64,000 nucleotides of DNA from Hyphomicrobiaceae bacterium. Its GTDB lineage: Bacteria > Pseudomonadota > Alphaproteobacteria > Rhizobiales > Aestuariivirgaceae. A program made the translations under genes and the position numbers. Positions 45,678 to 55,494 of this stretch are shown here, one piece after another. The DNA lies in the NCBI GenBank assembly GCA_900298995.1, contig OMIC01000007.1, positions 62,001-126,000 on the forward strand, in the 5' to 3' direction. The notes beneath the pieces were generated by a model, which was not told the DNA's origin, did not search any database, and saw nothing but the letters and a program-made list of their open reading frames with translations. How positions within the stretch are numbered: position 1 is the first letter of the stretch; every line of letters starts with the position of its first letter.

Positions 45678-46436
45678 ATGACACCTCGTCTCCTGTCCGC
45701 CGGTCTCGGCGTCCTGCTCATGGCCTGTTCCGCTGCTGCGGAACCCAAGCCCTATCGCGTGTCGCTGATCGGCGATAATTTCGACGATAAGGCGTGGCAT
45801 ACCGGCGTCCTGATCGAGCTTGATCCCGGCTGGAAGACCTATTGGCGCATGCCGGGCGAAGCTGGCGTGGCGCCGGAATTCACCTGGACATCTGCCCCGC
45901 CGGCGGAGGTTGCTGTGAGCTATCCTGCGCCCTCGCGCCATGCTGATGCCAGCGGCGAGACGGTGGGATATGAGGGTGAGGTGCTGTTTCCGGTCACGGT
46001 CAAGGCCGGAGCGGCAGACAATGTCGAACTCGGGCTCGACCTGTTCTTTGCCGTGTGCAAGGACATCTGCATTCCCGCAAAGGCGCAGGCCTCGATCACA
46101 CTGGGCCGTGAGGCCCGGGATCCGCCGGGTGCGGCGCGTGTCGAGGCCGCGCGTGCATTGGTACCCGTGGCAGGCGATGCCATTTCAGCGGCGACGATCA
46201 CAGAGGAGGGGGGAAAGCCGGTTCTGGAGCTTGCGCTCACCCGCCCGGTTGAGGACATCTTCGCTGAATCTCCAACACCGGCCTATTTCCGTGCGCCGGT
46301 TTTCACAGCAGACGGGCGCGCTGCGCGGCTGTCCATCGACAATGTCGGTGCGGCCGCGACGCTCAGGGGCCAGGTACTGACGCTCACCTATCGCAGCAGC
46401 GGCAAGGCATACGAACAAACGCTGAAGCTGAACTGA
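45678..46436 (+). CDS. DsbD N-terminal domain-like periplasmic protein
   Basis: This 252-residue protein has a signal peptide (about 1-21, ending in a lipobox-like LLMACSAA that could make it a lipoprotein). A DsbD alpha-domain-type fold with FFAVCKDICIPAKA (about 116-130) gives a CX3C pair. The family is annotated as protein-disulfide reductase DsbD or a related copper/thiol chaperone. There is no membrane or C-terminal thioredoxin part, so it is not a full DsbD. A peroxiredoxin follows 36 bp later. Confidence 0.8.
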   Translation: MTPRLLSAGLGVLLMACSAAAEPKPYRVSLIGDNFDDKAWHTGVLIELDPGWKTYWRMPGEAGVAPEFTWTSAPPAEVAVSYPAPSRHADASGETVGYEGEVLFPVTVKAGAADNVELGLDLFFAVCKDICIPAKAQASITLGREARDPPGAARVEAARALVPVAGDAISAATITEEGGKPVLELALTRPVEDIFAESPTPAYFRAPVFTADGRAARLSIDNVGAAATLRGQVLTLTYRSSGKAYEQTLKLN

Positions 46437-46472
46437 AGCATCATCCATCAACTGACATCAGGGAGACGACAC

Positions 46473-46973
46473 ATGACCATCAAGCCAGGCGACAAGCTGC
46501 CCGCCAGCGAATTCACCGTCACCACCGCCGACGGCCCGCAGAAGATGGCTTCCGACGTGATTTTCGGTGGTCGCCGCGTCGTGCTGATCGGACTTCCCGG
46601 CGCCTTCACCCCCACCTGCAGCATGAACCATCTGCCAGGCTTCATCGCGGCGCATGATGCGATCAAGGCGCTGGGTGTCGACACGATCGCCTGCACCGCC
46701 GTCAATGACATTCATGTCATGAAGGCCTGGTCCAAGGCGACCGAGGCGGATGGCAAGATCCTGATGCTGGCCGATGGCAATGCCGAATTCGCCAGGGCGG
46801 CTGGACTCGAACTCGATCTGACGGCTGCCGGCATGGGCCTGCGCTGCAAGCGTTATGCGATGATCGTCGAGAATGGCGTGGTGAAGACGCTGAACATAGA
46901 GACCGAGCGTGGTGTCAATGTCTCGAGCGCAGAGACGATCCTGCAGCAGCTCGCGGGCGGCAAGGCCGCCTGA
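46473..46973 (+). CDS. Peroxiredoxin, Prx5 type
   Basis: This 166-residue peroxiredoxin has the peroxidatic cysteine in PGAFTPTCS (Cys49) and the expected LPGFIAAHDAIKALGVDTIACTAVND region. It reduces hydroperoxides using a thiol donor such as glutaredoxin or thioredoxin. GGGAG precedes the ATG. It is convergent with rnhA. Confidence 0.92.
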   Translation: MTIKPGDKLPASEFTVTTADGPQKMASDVIFGGRRVVLIGLPGAFTPTCSMNHLPGFIAAHDAIKALGVDTIACTAVNDIHVMKAWSKATEADGKILMLADGNAEFARAAGLELDLTAAGMGLRCKRYAMIVENGVVKTLNIETERGVNVSSAETILQQLAGGKAA

Positions 46974-46990
46974 CTGGCGGGCACTGACGT

Positions 46991-47434
46991 TCAGGGCCGG
47001 TAGGGCGCCATGCCATGGCGAGCCAGTTCGTCGGCGCGCTCATTGCCATCATGTCCGGCATGGCCCTTCACCCAGTGCCAGGAGACCCTGTGCCGGGCGA
47101 GGGCGGCGTCGAGACGCTGCCAGAGCTCCGCGTTCTTCACGGGCTTCTTGTCGGCTGTTTTCCAGCCATTCTTCTTCCAGCCGTGGATCCACTTGGTGAT
47201 GCCGTCCTTCACATAGCTCGAGTCGACATGCATCTCGACCGTGCAGGGCCGCGTCAGGGCTTCGAGGGCCATGATCGCGGCCATGAGTTCCATGCGGTTG
47301 TTGGTGGTTTGCGGCTCACCGCCGGACAGTTCCTTCCGCGTGCCGTTGTAGTCGAGGATCGCTCCCCAGCCGCCCGGTCCCGGATTGCCGGAGCAGGCAC
47401 CGTCCGTGTGGACGATCACCGGATGCGCGCTCAT
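46991..47434 (-). CDS. rnhA: Ribonuclease HI
   Basis: RnhA cleaves the RNA of RNA/DNA hybrids. The 147-residue protein has the four catalytic acids Asp11 ([11 protein letters not shown]), Glu49 (NNRMELMAA), Asp71 (HVDSSYV) and Asp135 (NERADELA), plus the basic-protrusion segment [10 protein letters not shown]. The start overlaps the ispH stop (ATGA), so the two are coupled. In related genomes thrB often sits between ispH and rnhA; it is absent here. Confidence 0.95.
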   Translation of the reverse strand: MSAHPVIVHTDGACSGNPGPGGWGAILDYNGTRKELSGGEPQTTNNRMELMAAIMALEALTRPCTVEMHVDSSYVKDGITKWIHGWKKNGWKTADKKPVKNAELWQRLDAALARHRVSWHWVKGHAGHDGNERADELARHGMAPYRP

Positions 47435-48393
47435 GCCGACGCGGATGCCTCGCGCAGTTCCCGTGGCAGCTTGAAGGCGACGTTTTCCTCGCGCAGGCTG
47501 ACGGTCTCGACCGTTACGTCATAATGGCTGCGGAAGGCGTCGACGATCTCGTTGACAAGAAGTTCGGGTGCCGAAGCGCCAGCGGTGACACCGATGACCG
47601 ACAACCCCTGAAGCGAGCCCCAGTCGAGCTCTTCTGCCCGCTGCACCAGCAGGCTGCGGGGCGTGCCGTGACGCTCGCCCACCTCCACCAGCCGCCGCGA
47701 GTTGGAGGAATTGGGTGCCCCCACCACCAGCAGCAACTCGATGCGCGTCGCAATGGCCTTCACCGCCTCCTGGCGGTTGGTGGTGGCATAGCAGATGTCT
47801 TCCTTGTAGGGGCCGCGGATGTCAGGGAATCGCCGCTGCAGGGCTGCGATGACATCGCGTGTGTCATCGACCGACAGGGTTGTCTGGGTGACATAGGCGA
47901 GCTTTCGGGGATCGCGCACCGCAAGGTGATCGGCATCCGCCACCGTCTCGATGAGGCGCACGGCGCCCTCTGGCAACTGGCCCATGGTGCCGATCACCTC
48001 CGGGTGACCCTTGTGGCCGATGAGGATGATCTCGAAGCCTTCGGCATGGTGGCGCTGGGCTTCCATATGGACCTTGGTCACAAGCGGGCAGGTGGCATCA
48101 AGCTGGAACATGTGACGGGCTGTGGCTGCGGCGGGAACCGACTTTGGAACGCCATGGGCCGAAAACACCACCGGCCGGGTAACATCGGGGATTTCGTCGA
48201 GTTCCTCGACAAAGACCGCGCCCTTGGCCCTGAGGCTGTCCACCACGAACTTGTTGTGGACGATCTCGTGGCGGACATAGACCGGCGCTCCGTACAGCAC
48301 CAGGGCGCGCTCGACGATGTCGATTGCCCGAACGACCCCGGCGCAGAAGCCCCGGGGGGCCGCAAGCAGGATGGTGAGCGGCGGCTTGGCCAT
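47431..48393 (-). CDS. ispH: 4-hydroxy-3-methylbut-2-enyl diphosphate reductase
   Basis: IspH is the last enzyme of the MEP isoprenoid pathway, with a [4Fe-4S] cluster. The 320-residue protein keeps the three cluster cysteines, Cys17 (RGFCAG), Cys102 (TCPLVTKVH) and Cys201 (DICYATTNR), and the catalytic Glu132 (HPEVIGTMG). The usual CAGVDRAI segment reads CAGVVRAI here (Val21 in place of Asp). I chose the ATG at 48393; the longer frame begins with TTG at 48429 without a better site. Confidence 0.92.
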   Translation of the reverse strand: MAKPPLTILLAAPRGFCAGVVRAIDIVERALVLYGAPVYVRHEIVHNKFVVDSLRAKGAVFVEELDEIPDVTRPVVFSAHGVPKSVPAAATARHMFQLDATCPLVTKVHMEAQRHHAEGFEIILIGHKGHPEVIGTMGQLPEGAVRLIETVADADHLAVRDPRKLAYVTQTTLSVDDTRDVIAALQRRFPDIRGPYKEDICYATTNRQEAVKAIATRIELLLVVGAPNSSNSRRLVEVGERHGTPRSLLVQRAEELDWGSLQGLSVIGVTAGASAPELLVNEIVDAFRSHYDVTVETVSLREENVAFKLPRELREASASA

Positions 48394-48448
48394 GCCGCAA
48401 CAGATGCGGGCGGATGCCGGGATTGTCAACAGTCTCGGAATGCCTGGC

Positions 48449-48468
48449 TGTCAAGTCAGCTTGACTTG
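48449..48468. promoter_or_regulatory. Divergent -35-type elements forming a palindrome upstream of ispH and gcv
   Basis: CAAGTCA (48452-48458) and TGACTTG (48462-48468) form 7-bp arms with a 3-bp spacer. On the plus strand TTGACT (48461-48466) is the gcv -35. On the minus strand TTGACA (48454-48449) could serve ispH, but no good -10 follows it. The dyad could be a regulator site or just two overlapping -35 boxes. Confidence 0.4.
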
Positions 48469-48488
48469 TTCCCAGATCGGCCTAGTGT
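48461..48488 (+). promoter_or_regulatory. Promoter of the gcv operon
   Basis: TTGACT (48461-48466) and TAGTGT (48483-48488) are separated by 16 bases. The predicted start lies just before the glycine riboswitch, which is the expected geometry. Confidence 0.6.
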
Positions 48489-48509
48489 CTGGACCAGTTC
48501 AAGACAGCG

Positions 48510-48710
48510 TCCAGCGCGGAAGAGACCGGTTCAATCCGGCGCCGAAGGAGCAACCGCCCCGGAAACTCTCAGGCAAAAGGACCGCCTGGGCGCAAGACGA
48601 ACTCTGGAGAGCAGTGGGTTCCGCGAGGGATCCGCTCACCGAAGGAGCCAAGCGGACCCGTGCCGGAGTGACGGCGCCCGTGAAATCTCTCAGGTCTCGT
48701 ACAGAGGGGG
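48510..48710 (+). ncRNA. Tandem glycine riboswitch upstream of gcvT
   Basis: Two copies of the glycine aptamer core are visible. The first has GCGCGGAAGAGACC and GCGCCGAAGGAGCAA, then AAACTCTCAGGCAAAAGGAC (to about 48593). The second runs from CTCTG (48602) to CAGAG (48702-48706), which pair as P1, and contains CACCGAAGGAGCCAAG and GAAATCTCTCAGGTCTCGTACAGAG. The tandem arrangement and the position before the glycine cleavage genes match known gcvT switches, which turn expression on when glycine is high. GGTC (48733) and GACC (48751) could close a hairpin over the gcvT ribosome-binding site. Confidence 0.9.
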
Positions 48711-48759
48711 CAGATTCGGCATTGCCGGGTCTGGTCCAGCTTTGTCCGGAGACCGCGAG

Positions 48760-49878
48760 ATGACTGAAACCACCCCCCGACGAACGTCGCTTTACGATGA
48801 GCATGTGAAGCTTGGTGCCCGCATGGTGCCCTTCGCAGGCTATGACATGCCGGTGCAATATCCCTCCGGCATCATCGCCGAGCACAACTGGACGCGCAGC
48901 AATGCCGGTCTGTTTGATGTCTCGCATATGGGTCAGTGCGTGATCTCCGGATCCGATTTCCAGACGGTCGCGAAGGCCATGGAGAGGCTGGTCCCGGCCG
49001 ACGTGCTGGGCCTCGCCCCACGCCAGCAGCGCTATTCGCAGTTGCTTTCGGATGATGGCGGCACACTCGATGACCTGATGATCACCCGCCATGAGCAGGA
49101 TGGCCTTCTCTATGTGGTGGTCAATGCCGGCCGCAAGGAACATGATTACGACTGGATCGAGGCCCGGCTGCCGCGTGGCATGACACTGCGCCCCCTTGAT
49201 GGCCTGGCGCTGGTGGCGCTGCAGGGCCCGAAGGCCGAGGCGGTGCTCGCCAAGCATGTGCCGCAGATCACGGTGCTGCCGTTCATGCACTCTGGAGATG
49301 CCCTGATCGGTGGAATCAAGGCGCAGGTCTCACGGTCGGGCTACACCGGGGAGGATGGCTTCGAGATCTCGGTCGCCAATGCCGACGCCCCGCGGCTGTG
49401 GACGCTTCTGCTCTCGGATCCGCTGGTGAAGCCCGTGGGGCTGGGTGCACGCGATTCGTTGCGGCTGGAAGCCGGGCTTTGCCTGTACGGCCATGAGCTG
49501 GATGAGACCATCTCGCCTGTGGAGGCCGAACTTGTCTGGTCGATTGCCAAGCGCCGGAGGACCGAAGGCGGCTTCATCGGCGCCGACCGGGTCCAGCGCG
49601 AGCTTGCCGGTGGCGTGTCGCGCCGACGGGTAGGGATCAGGCCGGAGGGCCGTGCACCGGCGCGTGAGGGTGCGCCCATCACGGATTCGGCAGGCCGGGA
49701 GATCGGCAAGGTCACCTCTGGCGGCTTCGGGCCGACCGCCGGTGGACCTATCGCCATGGGCTATGTCGAAGCAGACGCGGCGAGCCCCGGAACACGGATC
49801 AATCTCATCGTGCGCGGCCAGGCTCTGCCGGCCGAGATCGTCAAGCTTCCCTTCATTCCCAACCGATTCAAACGCTAG
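48760..49878 (+). CDS. gcvT: Glycine cleavage system T protein (aminomethyltransferase)
   Basis: GcvT transfers the one-carbon unit from the aminomethyl-lipoyl H protein to tetrahydrofolate. The 372-residue protein begins TSLYDEHVKLGARMVPFAGYDM and shows SNAGLFDVSHMGQ, SRSGYTGEDGFEISV and ARDSLRLEAGLCLYGHELD. The start at 48760 follows CGGAGACC. It is the first gene after the riboswitch. The frame extends far upstream but carries no homology there. Confidence 0.95.
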   Translation: MTETTPRRTSLYDEHVKLGARMVPFAGYDMPVQYPSGIIAEHNWTRSNAGLFDVSHMGQCVISGSDFQTVAKAMERLVPADVLGLAPRQQRYSQLLSDDGGTLDDLMITRHEQDGLLYVVVNAGRKEHDYDWIEARLPRGMTLRPLDGLALVALQGPKAEAVLAKHVPQITVLPFMHSGDALIGGIKAQVSRSGYTGEDGFEISVANADAPRLWTLLLSDPLVKPVGLGARDSLRLEAGLCLYGHELDETISPVEAELVWSIAKRRRTEGGFIGADRVQRELAGGVSRRRVGIRPEGRAPAREGAPITDSAGREIGKVTSGGFGPTAGGPIAMGYVEADAASPGTRINLIVRGQALPAEIVKLPFIPNRFKR

Positions 49879-49887
49879 GAGACTGCC

Positions 49888-50256
49888 ATGACCGTCAAGT
49901 TCAGCAAGGACCATGAGTGGGTGAAGGTCGACAACGGCATCGCCACCATCGGCATCACCAATCACGCCCAGGAACAGCTGGGCGATGTCGTGTTCGTCGA
50001 ACTGCCGGCAGTCGGCAAGACCGTTACGCAGCATGGCCAGGCCGCTGTGGTCGAGAGCGTCAAGGCTGCGAGCGAGGTCTATGCGCCGGTCTCGGGAGAG
50101 GTTGTCGAGGTCAACAAGGATCTCGAGGGTGATCCCGCACTGGTCAACCGTGCGGCCGAGGGCGAGGCCTGGTTCATGAAGGTGAAGCTCTCCAACCCTG
50201 GCGAGCTCGATGGCCTGATGGACAAGGCTGCCTATGACAAGCTGATTGCAGGCTGA
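49888..50256 (+). CDS. gcvH: Glycine cleavage system H protein
   Basis: GcvH is the lipoyl carrier of the glycine cleavage system. The 122-residue protein has the lipoylation site Lys59 in [12 protein letters not shown] and the usual [19 protein letters not shown]. It lies 9 bp after gcvT and 9 bp before gcvP, so all three are one operon. Confidence 0.96.
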   Translation: MTVKFSKDHEWVKVDNGIATIGITNHAQEQLGDVVFVELPAVGKTVTQHGQAAVVESVKAASEVYAPVSGEVVEVNKDLEGDPALVNRAAEGEAWFMKVKLSNPGELDGLMDKAAYDKLIAG

Positions 50257-50265
50257 GAGAGACCC

Positions 50266-53169
50266 ATGACAATTCGCCCCAGCTTCGCCGAGCTTGAACC
50301 CGGCGCCAATTTCATCGCCCGTCACATCGGCCCGGACCCTGCCGACACGTCCGAGATGCTGAGGAACCTCGGAGCCTCTTCGCTCGAGGATTTCATTGCT
50401 CGCGTGGTGCCGGAACCAATCCGGACGCGACGACCCTTGCAGCTCAAGACGGCCATGCCCGAGCGCACCGCGCTCTCCTACCTGCGCAAGATGGCCGACC
50501 GCAATGACGTCTTCATCTCCATGATCGGCATGGGCTATTACGGCACCGTCACGCCCAAGGTGATCCTGCGAAACATCCTCGAGAATCCTGGCTGGTACAC
50601 CGCCTATACCCCCTACCAGGCCGAGGTCAGCCAGGGGCGGCTCGAGGCGCTGCTCAATTTCCAGCAGATGGTCATCGACATGACCGGCCTTGAGATCGCC
50701 AATGCCTCGCTGCTCGATGAGGGTACGGCGGCGGCAGAGGCCATGGCCATGGCGCGGCGCGTGGCGAAGTCCGGCGCGCAGGCGTTCTTCATTGACCGCG
50801 ATACGCACCCGCAGACAATCGGTGTCATTGAGACACGCGCCAGGGCCTTCGGATATGACGTGATCATCGGTGATCCGTCGAAGGACCTGAAACCCGAATC
50901 GGTCTTTGCAGCCCTTCTCTCCTATCCCGGATCCTCGGGCGAGGTGCGCGACTGGCGAGGCGTGATCGCCAAACTGCATGGCGCCGGGGCGCTAGCTATT
51001 CTGGCCACCGACCTCCTGGCGCTGGCGCTCCTGACGCCTCCCGGAGAACTCGGCGCCGACATCGCCATCGGTTCGGCGCAGCGTTTTGGCGTTCCCATGG
51101 GCTATGGCGGCCCGCATGCGGCTTTCTTTGCCACACGGGACGAACACAAGCGGGCCATGCCAGGCCGCGTGATCGGCGTCTCCGTCGACTCGGAAGGGCA
51201 CCGCGCCCTCCGTATGGCGCTGCAGACCCGGGAGCAACACATCCGGCGCGAGAAGGCAACCAGCAACATATGTACCGCACAGGTTCTGCTGGCGGTGATC
51301 GCCTCGATGTTCGCCGTCTACAATGGCCCCTCCGGCATTCGCAAGATGGCCGAGCGCACGCATCGCATGGCGCAGATCTTCGCCGCCGCAGCCGAGCGCT
51401 TCGGTTATGAGGTTGTGACGAGATCCTTCTTCGACACCGTCACGCTGCTTGTGCCGGGCCGCGCCCATGCCCTGTGGGCGCGCGCCAAGGAGCAGCGCAT
51501 CAACCTGCGCTTTGTCGATGCCGATCATCTGGGTATTTCCTTTGATCAGTCGGTGCGCCGTCAGGAACTCGAGCGATTGCTGACAGTGTTCCAGACCGGA
51601 GCACTCGACCGGATTTCAATTGATGCAATCGACCGGGAGCTCGGCGACGTGATCCCCGGGCCGCTTCGCCGCACCACGAGCTATCTTTCACATCCGGTCT
51701 TCTCGATGTATCACTCCGAGACCGAGATGCTGCGCTATCTGCGGCATCTGCAGGTCAAGGACATCGCCCTCGACCAGGCGATGATTCCGCTGGGCTCCTG
51801 CACCATGAAGCTCAACGCCACGACCGAGATGATCCCCGTCACCTGGCGAAGCTTCTCCATGCTGCATCCCTTCGCGCCACTGGAACAGGCTCAGGGCTAT
51901 ATGCAGCTCTTCGAGGAACTGGAGGAGATGCTGTCTGAGATCACGGGCTTTGATGCCGTGTCGCTACAGCCCAATGCCGGAAGCCAGGGTGAGTATGCGG
52001 GGCTACTCGCAATTCGTGGCTATCACCAGTCGCGCGGCGAGGCGCATCGCGATGTCTGCCTCATACCTGTCTCGGCCCACGGCACCAATCCGGCCTCGGC
52101 GGTCATGGCCGGCATGAAGGTTGTGGTGGTGGCCTGTGACGAGCACGGCAATGTCGACATTGCCGATCTCCGGAGGAAGGCGGCGGAAAATGCCGCAAAT
52201 CTTGCTGCGCTGATGATCACCTATCCCTCGACTCATGGCGTCTTCGAGGTGGCGATCAAGGATATCTGTGACGCCGTGCATGCGCATGGTGGCCAGGTCT
52301 ATCTCGACGGCGCCAACCTCAATGCCCAGGTCGGGCTCGTGCGACCAGCCGAGCTTGGCGCCGATGTCTGCCACATGAACCTCCACAAGACTTTCTGCAT
52401 CCCGCATGGCGGTGGCGGACCCGGCATGGGGCCCATCGGCGTCAAGGCGCATCTGGCGCCGTTTCTGCCAGGCCACAGCGTGGTGACGGGCGTCAACCCG
52501 GCGGCGGGACGCGACCAGTCACAGGGCGCGGTCTCGGCTGCGCCGTGGGGCTCCGCCTCCATCCTTCCAATCTCGTGGACCTACATCGCCATGATGGGTG
52601 GCGAGGGCCTCAGGAAGGCGACGATCATGGCGATCCTCAATGCCAATTACATCGCCAAGCGGCTCGAGCCGCATTTCCCGGTGCTCTACAAGGGGCCGGG
52701 CGGCTTCGTTGCGCATGAATGCATCATCGACCTGCGCTGGCTCAAGGAGCGCACGGGGCTCAGCGTCGAGGATGTCGCGAAGCGGCTCGTCGATTATGGC
52801 TTCCACGCACCCACCATGTCCTTCCCGGTGCCGGACACACTGATGATCGAGCCGACGGAATCGGAGTCCAAACGCGAACTCGACCGGTTCTGTGATGCGA
52901 TGATCGAGATCAGGCGCGAGATTGCCGAAGTCGAGGACGGGAAGGCTGACCGGCACGACAATGTGCTCAAGAACGCGCCGCACACGCACCGCCTGCTGCT
53001 GGGCGACTGGAAACATCCCTATTCTAAGGAAAAGGCGTTCTTCCCGCTCAAGGGCTATCCCAACGACAAGTATTGGCCGCCCGTAGGCCGCGTGGACAAT
53101 GTCTTCGGTGACCGCAATCTGGTCTGCACATGTCCGCCGATGGCAAATTACATGGAGGCGGCCGAGTAG
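50266..53169 (+). CDS. gcvP: Glycine dehydrogenase (decarboxylating), P protein
   Basis: GcvP is the PLP-dependent decarboxylase of the glycine cleavage system. The 967-residue protein is the full-length fused form. The N-terminal half has [21 protein letters not shown]-type sequence in part, and the C-terminal half carries the PLP lysine at about Lys708 in [16 protein letters not shown]. It ends with a conserved [18 protein letters not shown] block. It is the last gene of the riboswitch operon and is followed by a hairpin. Confidence 0.96.
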   Translation: MTIRPSFAELEPGANFIARHIGPDPADTSEMLRNLGASSLEDFIARVVPEPIRTRRPLQLKTAMPERTALSYLRKMADRNDVFISMIGMGYYGTVTPKVILRNILENPGWYTAYTPYQAEVSQGRLEALLNFQQMVIDMTGLEIANASLLDEGTAAAEAMAMARRVAKSGAQAFFIDRDTHPQTIGVIETRARAFGYDVIIGDPSKDLKPESVFAALLSYPGSSGEVRDWRGVIAKLHGAGALAILATDLLALALLTPPGELGADIAIGSAQRFGVPMGYGGPHAAFFATRDEHKRAMPGRVIGVSVDSEGHRALRMALQTREQHIRREKATSNICTAQVLLAVIASMFAVYNGPSGIRKMAERTHRMAQIFAAAAERFGYEVVTRSFFDTVTLLVPGRAHALWARAKEQRINLRFVDADHLGISFDQSVRRQELERLLTVFQTGALDRISIDAIDRELGDVIPGPLRRTTSYLSHPVFSMYHSETEMLRYLRHLQVKDIALDQAMIPLGSCTMKLNATTEMIPVTWRSFSMLHPFAPLEQAQGYMQLFEELEEMLSEITGFDAVSLQPNAGSQGEYAGLLAIRGYHQSRGEAHRDVCLIPVSAHGTNPASAVMAGMKVVVVACDEHGNVDIADLRRKAAENAANLAALMITYPSTHGVFEVAIKDICDAVHAHGGQVYLDGANLNAQVGLVRPAELGADVCHMNLHKTFCIPHGGGGPGMGPIGVKAHLAPFLPGHSVVTGVNPAAGRDQSQGAVSAAPWGSASILPISWTYIAMMGGEGLRKATIMAILNANYIAKRLEPHFPVLYKGPGGFVAHECIIDLRWLKERTGLSVEDVAKRLVDYGFHAPTMSFPVPDTLMIEPTESESKRELDRFCDAMIEIRREIAEVEDGKADRHDNVLKNAPHTHRLLLGDWKHPYSKEKAFFPLKGYPNDKYWPPVGRVDNVFGDRNLVCTCPPMANYMEAAE

Positions 53170-53183
53170 GTCGCAAACAGTAA

Positions 53184-53207
53184 ATGCCCGGACGCTGGTC
53201 CGGGCAT
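53184..53207. terminator. Hairpin between convergent gcvP and atpF
   Basis: ATGCCCGGAC (53184-53193) pairs perfectly with GTCCGGGCAT (53198-53207) around a GCTG loop. There is no T-run on either strand, so it is a bidirectional hairpin of uncertain efficiency between the two convergent operons. Confidence 0.55.
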
Positions 53208-53248
53208 GACATGCAGTGGACGGGCATATCAGCCCGCCGGCGTGGATT

Positions 53249-53734
53249 TTAGTTGAGGCGGCTTTTCACCGCTGCGATTGATGACGCGACAAGTTCGGCA
53301 GCCTTGCCGCCCTTCGCAGCCTCGGCCGCGAGCGTGTGGGCCGCGGCGATGGCGAGCTCGGTCGCGGCATTGCGTACGTCCTTGATAGCCGCGGCCTCAG
53401 CCTGAGCGATCTTCTGCTCAGCCTGCCTGGCGCGCCGGTCGAGCGTTTCCGACAGTTTGCGTCGGGCTTCAGCGGCGAACTCTTCGGCGTCTGCCTTGGC
53501 AGCCGAGATGATCGCGGCGGCTTCCTGCTCGGCATCAAGCCGCTTCTGCTTGTATTCGCTGAGAAGCGCCTCAGCGTCCTTGCGCAACTGGGATGCGTGA
53601 TCGAGTTCGCGCCGAATGCGCTGGGCACGGGCATCGAGCCCGGCACCCATCGACTTGAAGGCGCCGGCATAGGCGGCAACGCCGAGGAATATCAGGAGCG
53701 CCACAAGGGCGAAGAATGTCGCATCGAAACTCAT
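53249..53734 (-). CDS. atpF: ATP synthase F0 subunit b
   Basis: This is the b subunit of the peripheral stator. The 161-residue protein has one N-terminal membrane helix (about 5-27), then a long Ala/Lys/Glu/Gln-rich coiled coil that contacts F1. It is the last gene of the F0 operon, 12 bp after the b' gene. The F1 genes (atpHAGDC) are not in the window, which is usual for alphaproteobacteria. Confidence 0.93.
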   Translation of the reverse strand: MSFDATFFALVALLIFLGVAAYAGAFKSMGAGLDARAQRIRRELDHASQLRKDAEALLSEYKQKRLDAEQEAAAIISAAKADAEEFAAEARRKLSETLDRRARQAEQKIAQAEAAAIKDVRNAATELAIAAAHTLAAEAAKGGKAAELVASSIAAVKSRLN

Positions 53735-53746
53735 GTTTCGTCTCCC

Positions 53747-54376
53747 TCAGCCCTTCAGCCCTGCGATGGCCTTCGCGGCATCCGCCTTGCTCACCTGGGC
53801 ACCCGTCAGTTCCGCAACGATGTCCGCAGCGGTTTCTGCGGCGACCTCGCCCACATCCTTCATCGCCTGCTCTTTCAGGCCCGCGATGCGGGTTTCGGCC
53901 GCGGCGATCTTCGCGGCGACCGATGTCTCGAGCTTGGACCGCTCGCCCTCCACCTCGGCCGTCATTCTGGCGCGGGTTTCCGTGGCAATGCCCTGTGCCT
54001 TGGCGCGGGCATCAGCCAGCGCCTTCTCATAGGACTTGATCGCAGATTCCGTCTCGTTCTTCAGGGCCGACGCCTTTGACAGGTCCGCCTCAAGGGTCTT
54101 GTGCCGGTTGTTCAGGACCGCTGCCATTCTGGGCAGTGCCAGTTTGCTCATCAGCAGATAGAGCAGCCCGAAAAATACAACGAGCCAGAAGATCTGGGAC
54201 GGGAAGGACTGTGCATCCATCGGCGGGAAGGCGCCGTGATGGCCACCTTCTGCCCCGGTGCTTTCCGTGCCATGGCCAGCTTCACCGCCTGCTGGCGCCG
54301 TGCCCTCCGCGGGCGCTTCGCCGGTGGCGGGCGCCTCGGTGGTGGCTTCGGCGACGACGAGTGTCGATTGCGACAT
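53747..54376 (-). CDS. atpF': ATP synthase F0 subunit b' (atpG-type)
   Basis: The second b-type stator subunit is 209 residues from the start at 54376 (GAGGC precedes the ATG; the longer frame to 54439 is not used). It has a long Ala/Glu/Gly/Thr-rich N-terminus (about 1-50), a membrane helix (about 62-82) and a coiled-coil tail. The extended low-complexity N-terminus is a feature of alphaproteobacterial b' subunits. b and b' are expected to form a heterodimer. Confidence 0.9.
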   Translation of the reverse strand: MSQSTLVVAEATTEAPATGEAPAEGTAPAGGEAGHGTESTGAEGGHHGAFPPMDAQSFPSQIFWLVVFFGLLYLLMSKLALPRMAAVLNNRHKTLEADLSKASALKNETESAIKSYEKALADARAKAQGIATETRARMTAEVEGERSKLETSVAAKIAAAETRIAGLKEQAMKDVGEVAAETAADIVAELTGAQVSKADAAKAIAGLKG

Positions 54377-54454
54377 GTCTTGAGCCTCAACTGGTAACGC
54401 CAGCCCGGGCCTCGCGGGCCCGGCGGGCGTCCGTTCCATTGCGGTGCAGGGGGA

Positions 54455-54682
54455 TTAGACGGCGAACAGCAGCAGGAGCGCGATAACCAGCGAGAAGATG
54501 CCCAGGCCTTCGGCCAGCGCCGCGCCGATCAGGGCGTTGGTGAACTGGGCGCTTGCGGCGGCCGGGTTGCGCAGGGCGCCGGCGAGGAAGTTGCCGAAGA
54601 TGTGGCCAACGCCGATGCCGGCGCCACCCATGCCGATGCACGCAATGCCAGCGCCGATCATCTTAGCTGCTACGGGATCCAT
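54455..54682 (-). CDS. atpE: ATP synthase F0 subunit c
   Basis: AtpE forms the proton-driven c-ring. The 75-residue protein is a two-helix hairpin with [15 protein letters not shown] in helix 1, the RNPAA loop and the proton-binding Glu in [19 protein letters not shown]. It lies between atpB and the b' gene. Confidence 0.96.
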   Translation of the reverse strand: MDPVAAKMIGAGIACIGMGGAGIGVGHIFGNFLAGALRNPAAASAQFTNALIGAALAEGLGIFSLVIALLLLFAV

Positions 54683-54723
54683 TTTTCTCTCCTTGGGTTT
54701 CGAATGAGGTTGACGATTGATTC

Positions 54724-55482
54724 TCAGTGATGCGTGTGAAGCGCATCGTTGAGGTAGACACAGGTCAGGATGGCGAAGACGAAGGCCTGAAGGAACGCCA
54801 CCAGGAATTCGAGCGCGGTGAGAGCCACCGCCATCCCGAGCGGGGCGATTGCACCGACGATCCCGCCAAGGCCCATGGAGCCCAGCAACACCACGAAGCC
54901 CGCGAACACCTTCAGAACGATATGACCGGCCAGCATGTTGCCGAACAGACGCAACCCGAGGCTTACCGGACGCGACAGGAAGGAAATCACTTCAATGAGC
55001 GAGATGAAGGGCAGGATCACCATTGGGACGCCGTGTGGCACGAAGAGCTTGAACCATCCAAGCCCATGCTTGACGATGCCGACCACCACCACAAGGCCAA
55101 CCACGAAGACGGCCAGCGTGCCGGTCACAACCACGTGGCTGGTAACCGTGAAGAAATAGGGGAACATGCCGAGCAGGTTGGCCACCAGCACGAAGGAGAA
55201 CAATGAGAAGACGAGAGGGAAGAACGGCTTTCCTTCGGCACCGAGCACATTTCGGACCATGTTGTGGATGAATTCGTACCAAAGCTCGCCGACCGATTGG
55301 AGGCGGCCGGGAACCAGCGCGGCGCGAGATGCAGCTGCAAGAAGGGTCAGCGTCACGACACCGACGGCGATACCCATGAACAATGCGGAATTGGTGAAGC
55401 TGATCTCGTAGCCCGCGATGTTCCAGGGTCCGGCGAGATCGTGCAACTGAAACTGATGGATCGGGTCAATGCCTTGCGCCAC
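54724..55482 (-). CDS. atpB: ATP synthase F0 subunit a
   Basis: AtpB forms the proton channels beside the c-ring. The 252-residue protein has about six helices, with the essential arginine in [19 protein letters not shown] and the conserved [18 protein letters not shown] segment near the end. It follows atpI by 12 bp. Confidence 0.95.
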   Translation of the reverse strand: MAQGIDPIHQFQLHDLAGPWNIAGYEISFTNSALFMGIAVGVVTLTLLAAASRAALVPGRLQSVGELWYEFIHNMVRNVLGAEGKPFFPLVFSLFSFVLVANLLGMFPYFFTVTSHVVVTGTLAVFVVGLVVVVGIVKHGLGWFKLFVPHGVPMVILPFISLIEVISFLSRPVSLGLRLFGNMLAGHIVLKVFAGFVVLLGSMGLGGIVGAIAPLGMAVALTALEFLVAFLQAFVFAILTCVYLNDALHTHH

Positions 55483-55494
55483 GATCAGACCTCT

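Noticed and set aside
47524-48759. Long N-terminal extension of the gcvT frame
   Set aside because: It is antisense to ispH and passes through the riboswitch; GcvT homology begins only at 48760.
49330-50979. 549-codon minus-strand frame across gcvT, gcvH and gcvP
   Set aside because: It spans three real genes on the opposite strand and the intergenic gaps, with no homology or start signals.
53184-53207. Perfect hairpin as a firm rho-independent terminator
   Set aside because: No T-tract follows on either strand, so it is listed with reduced confidence rather than as a definite terminator.
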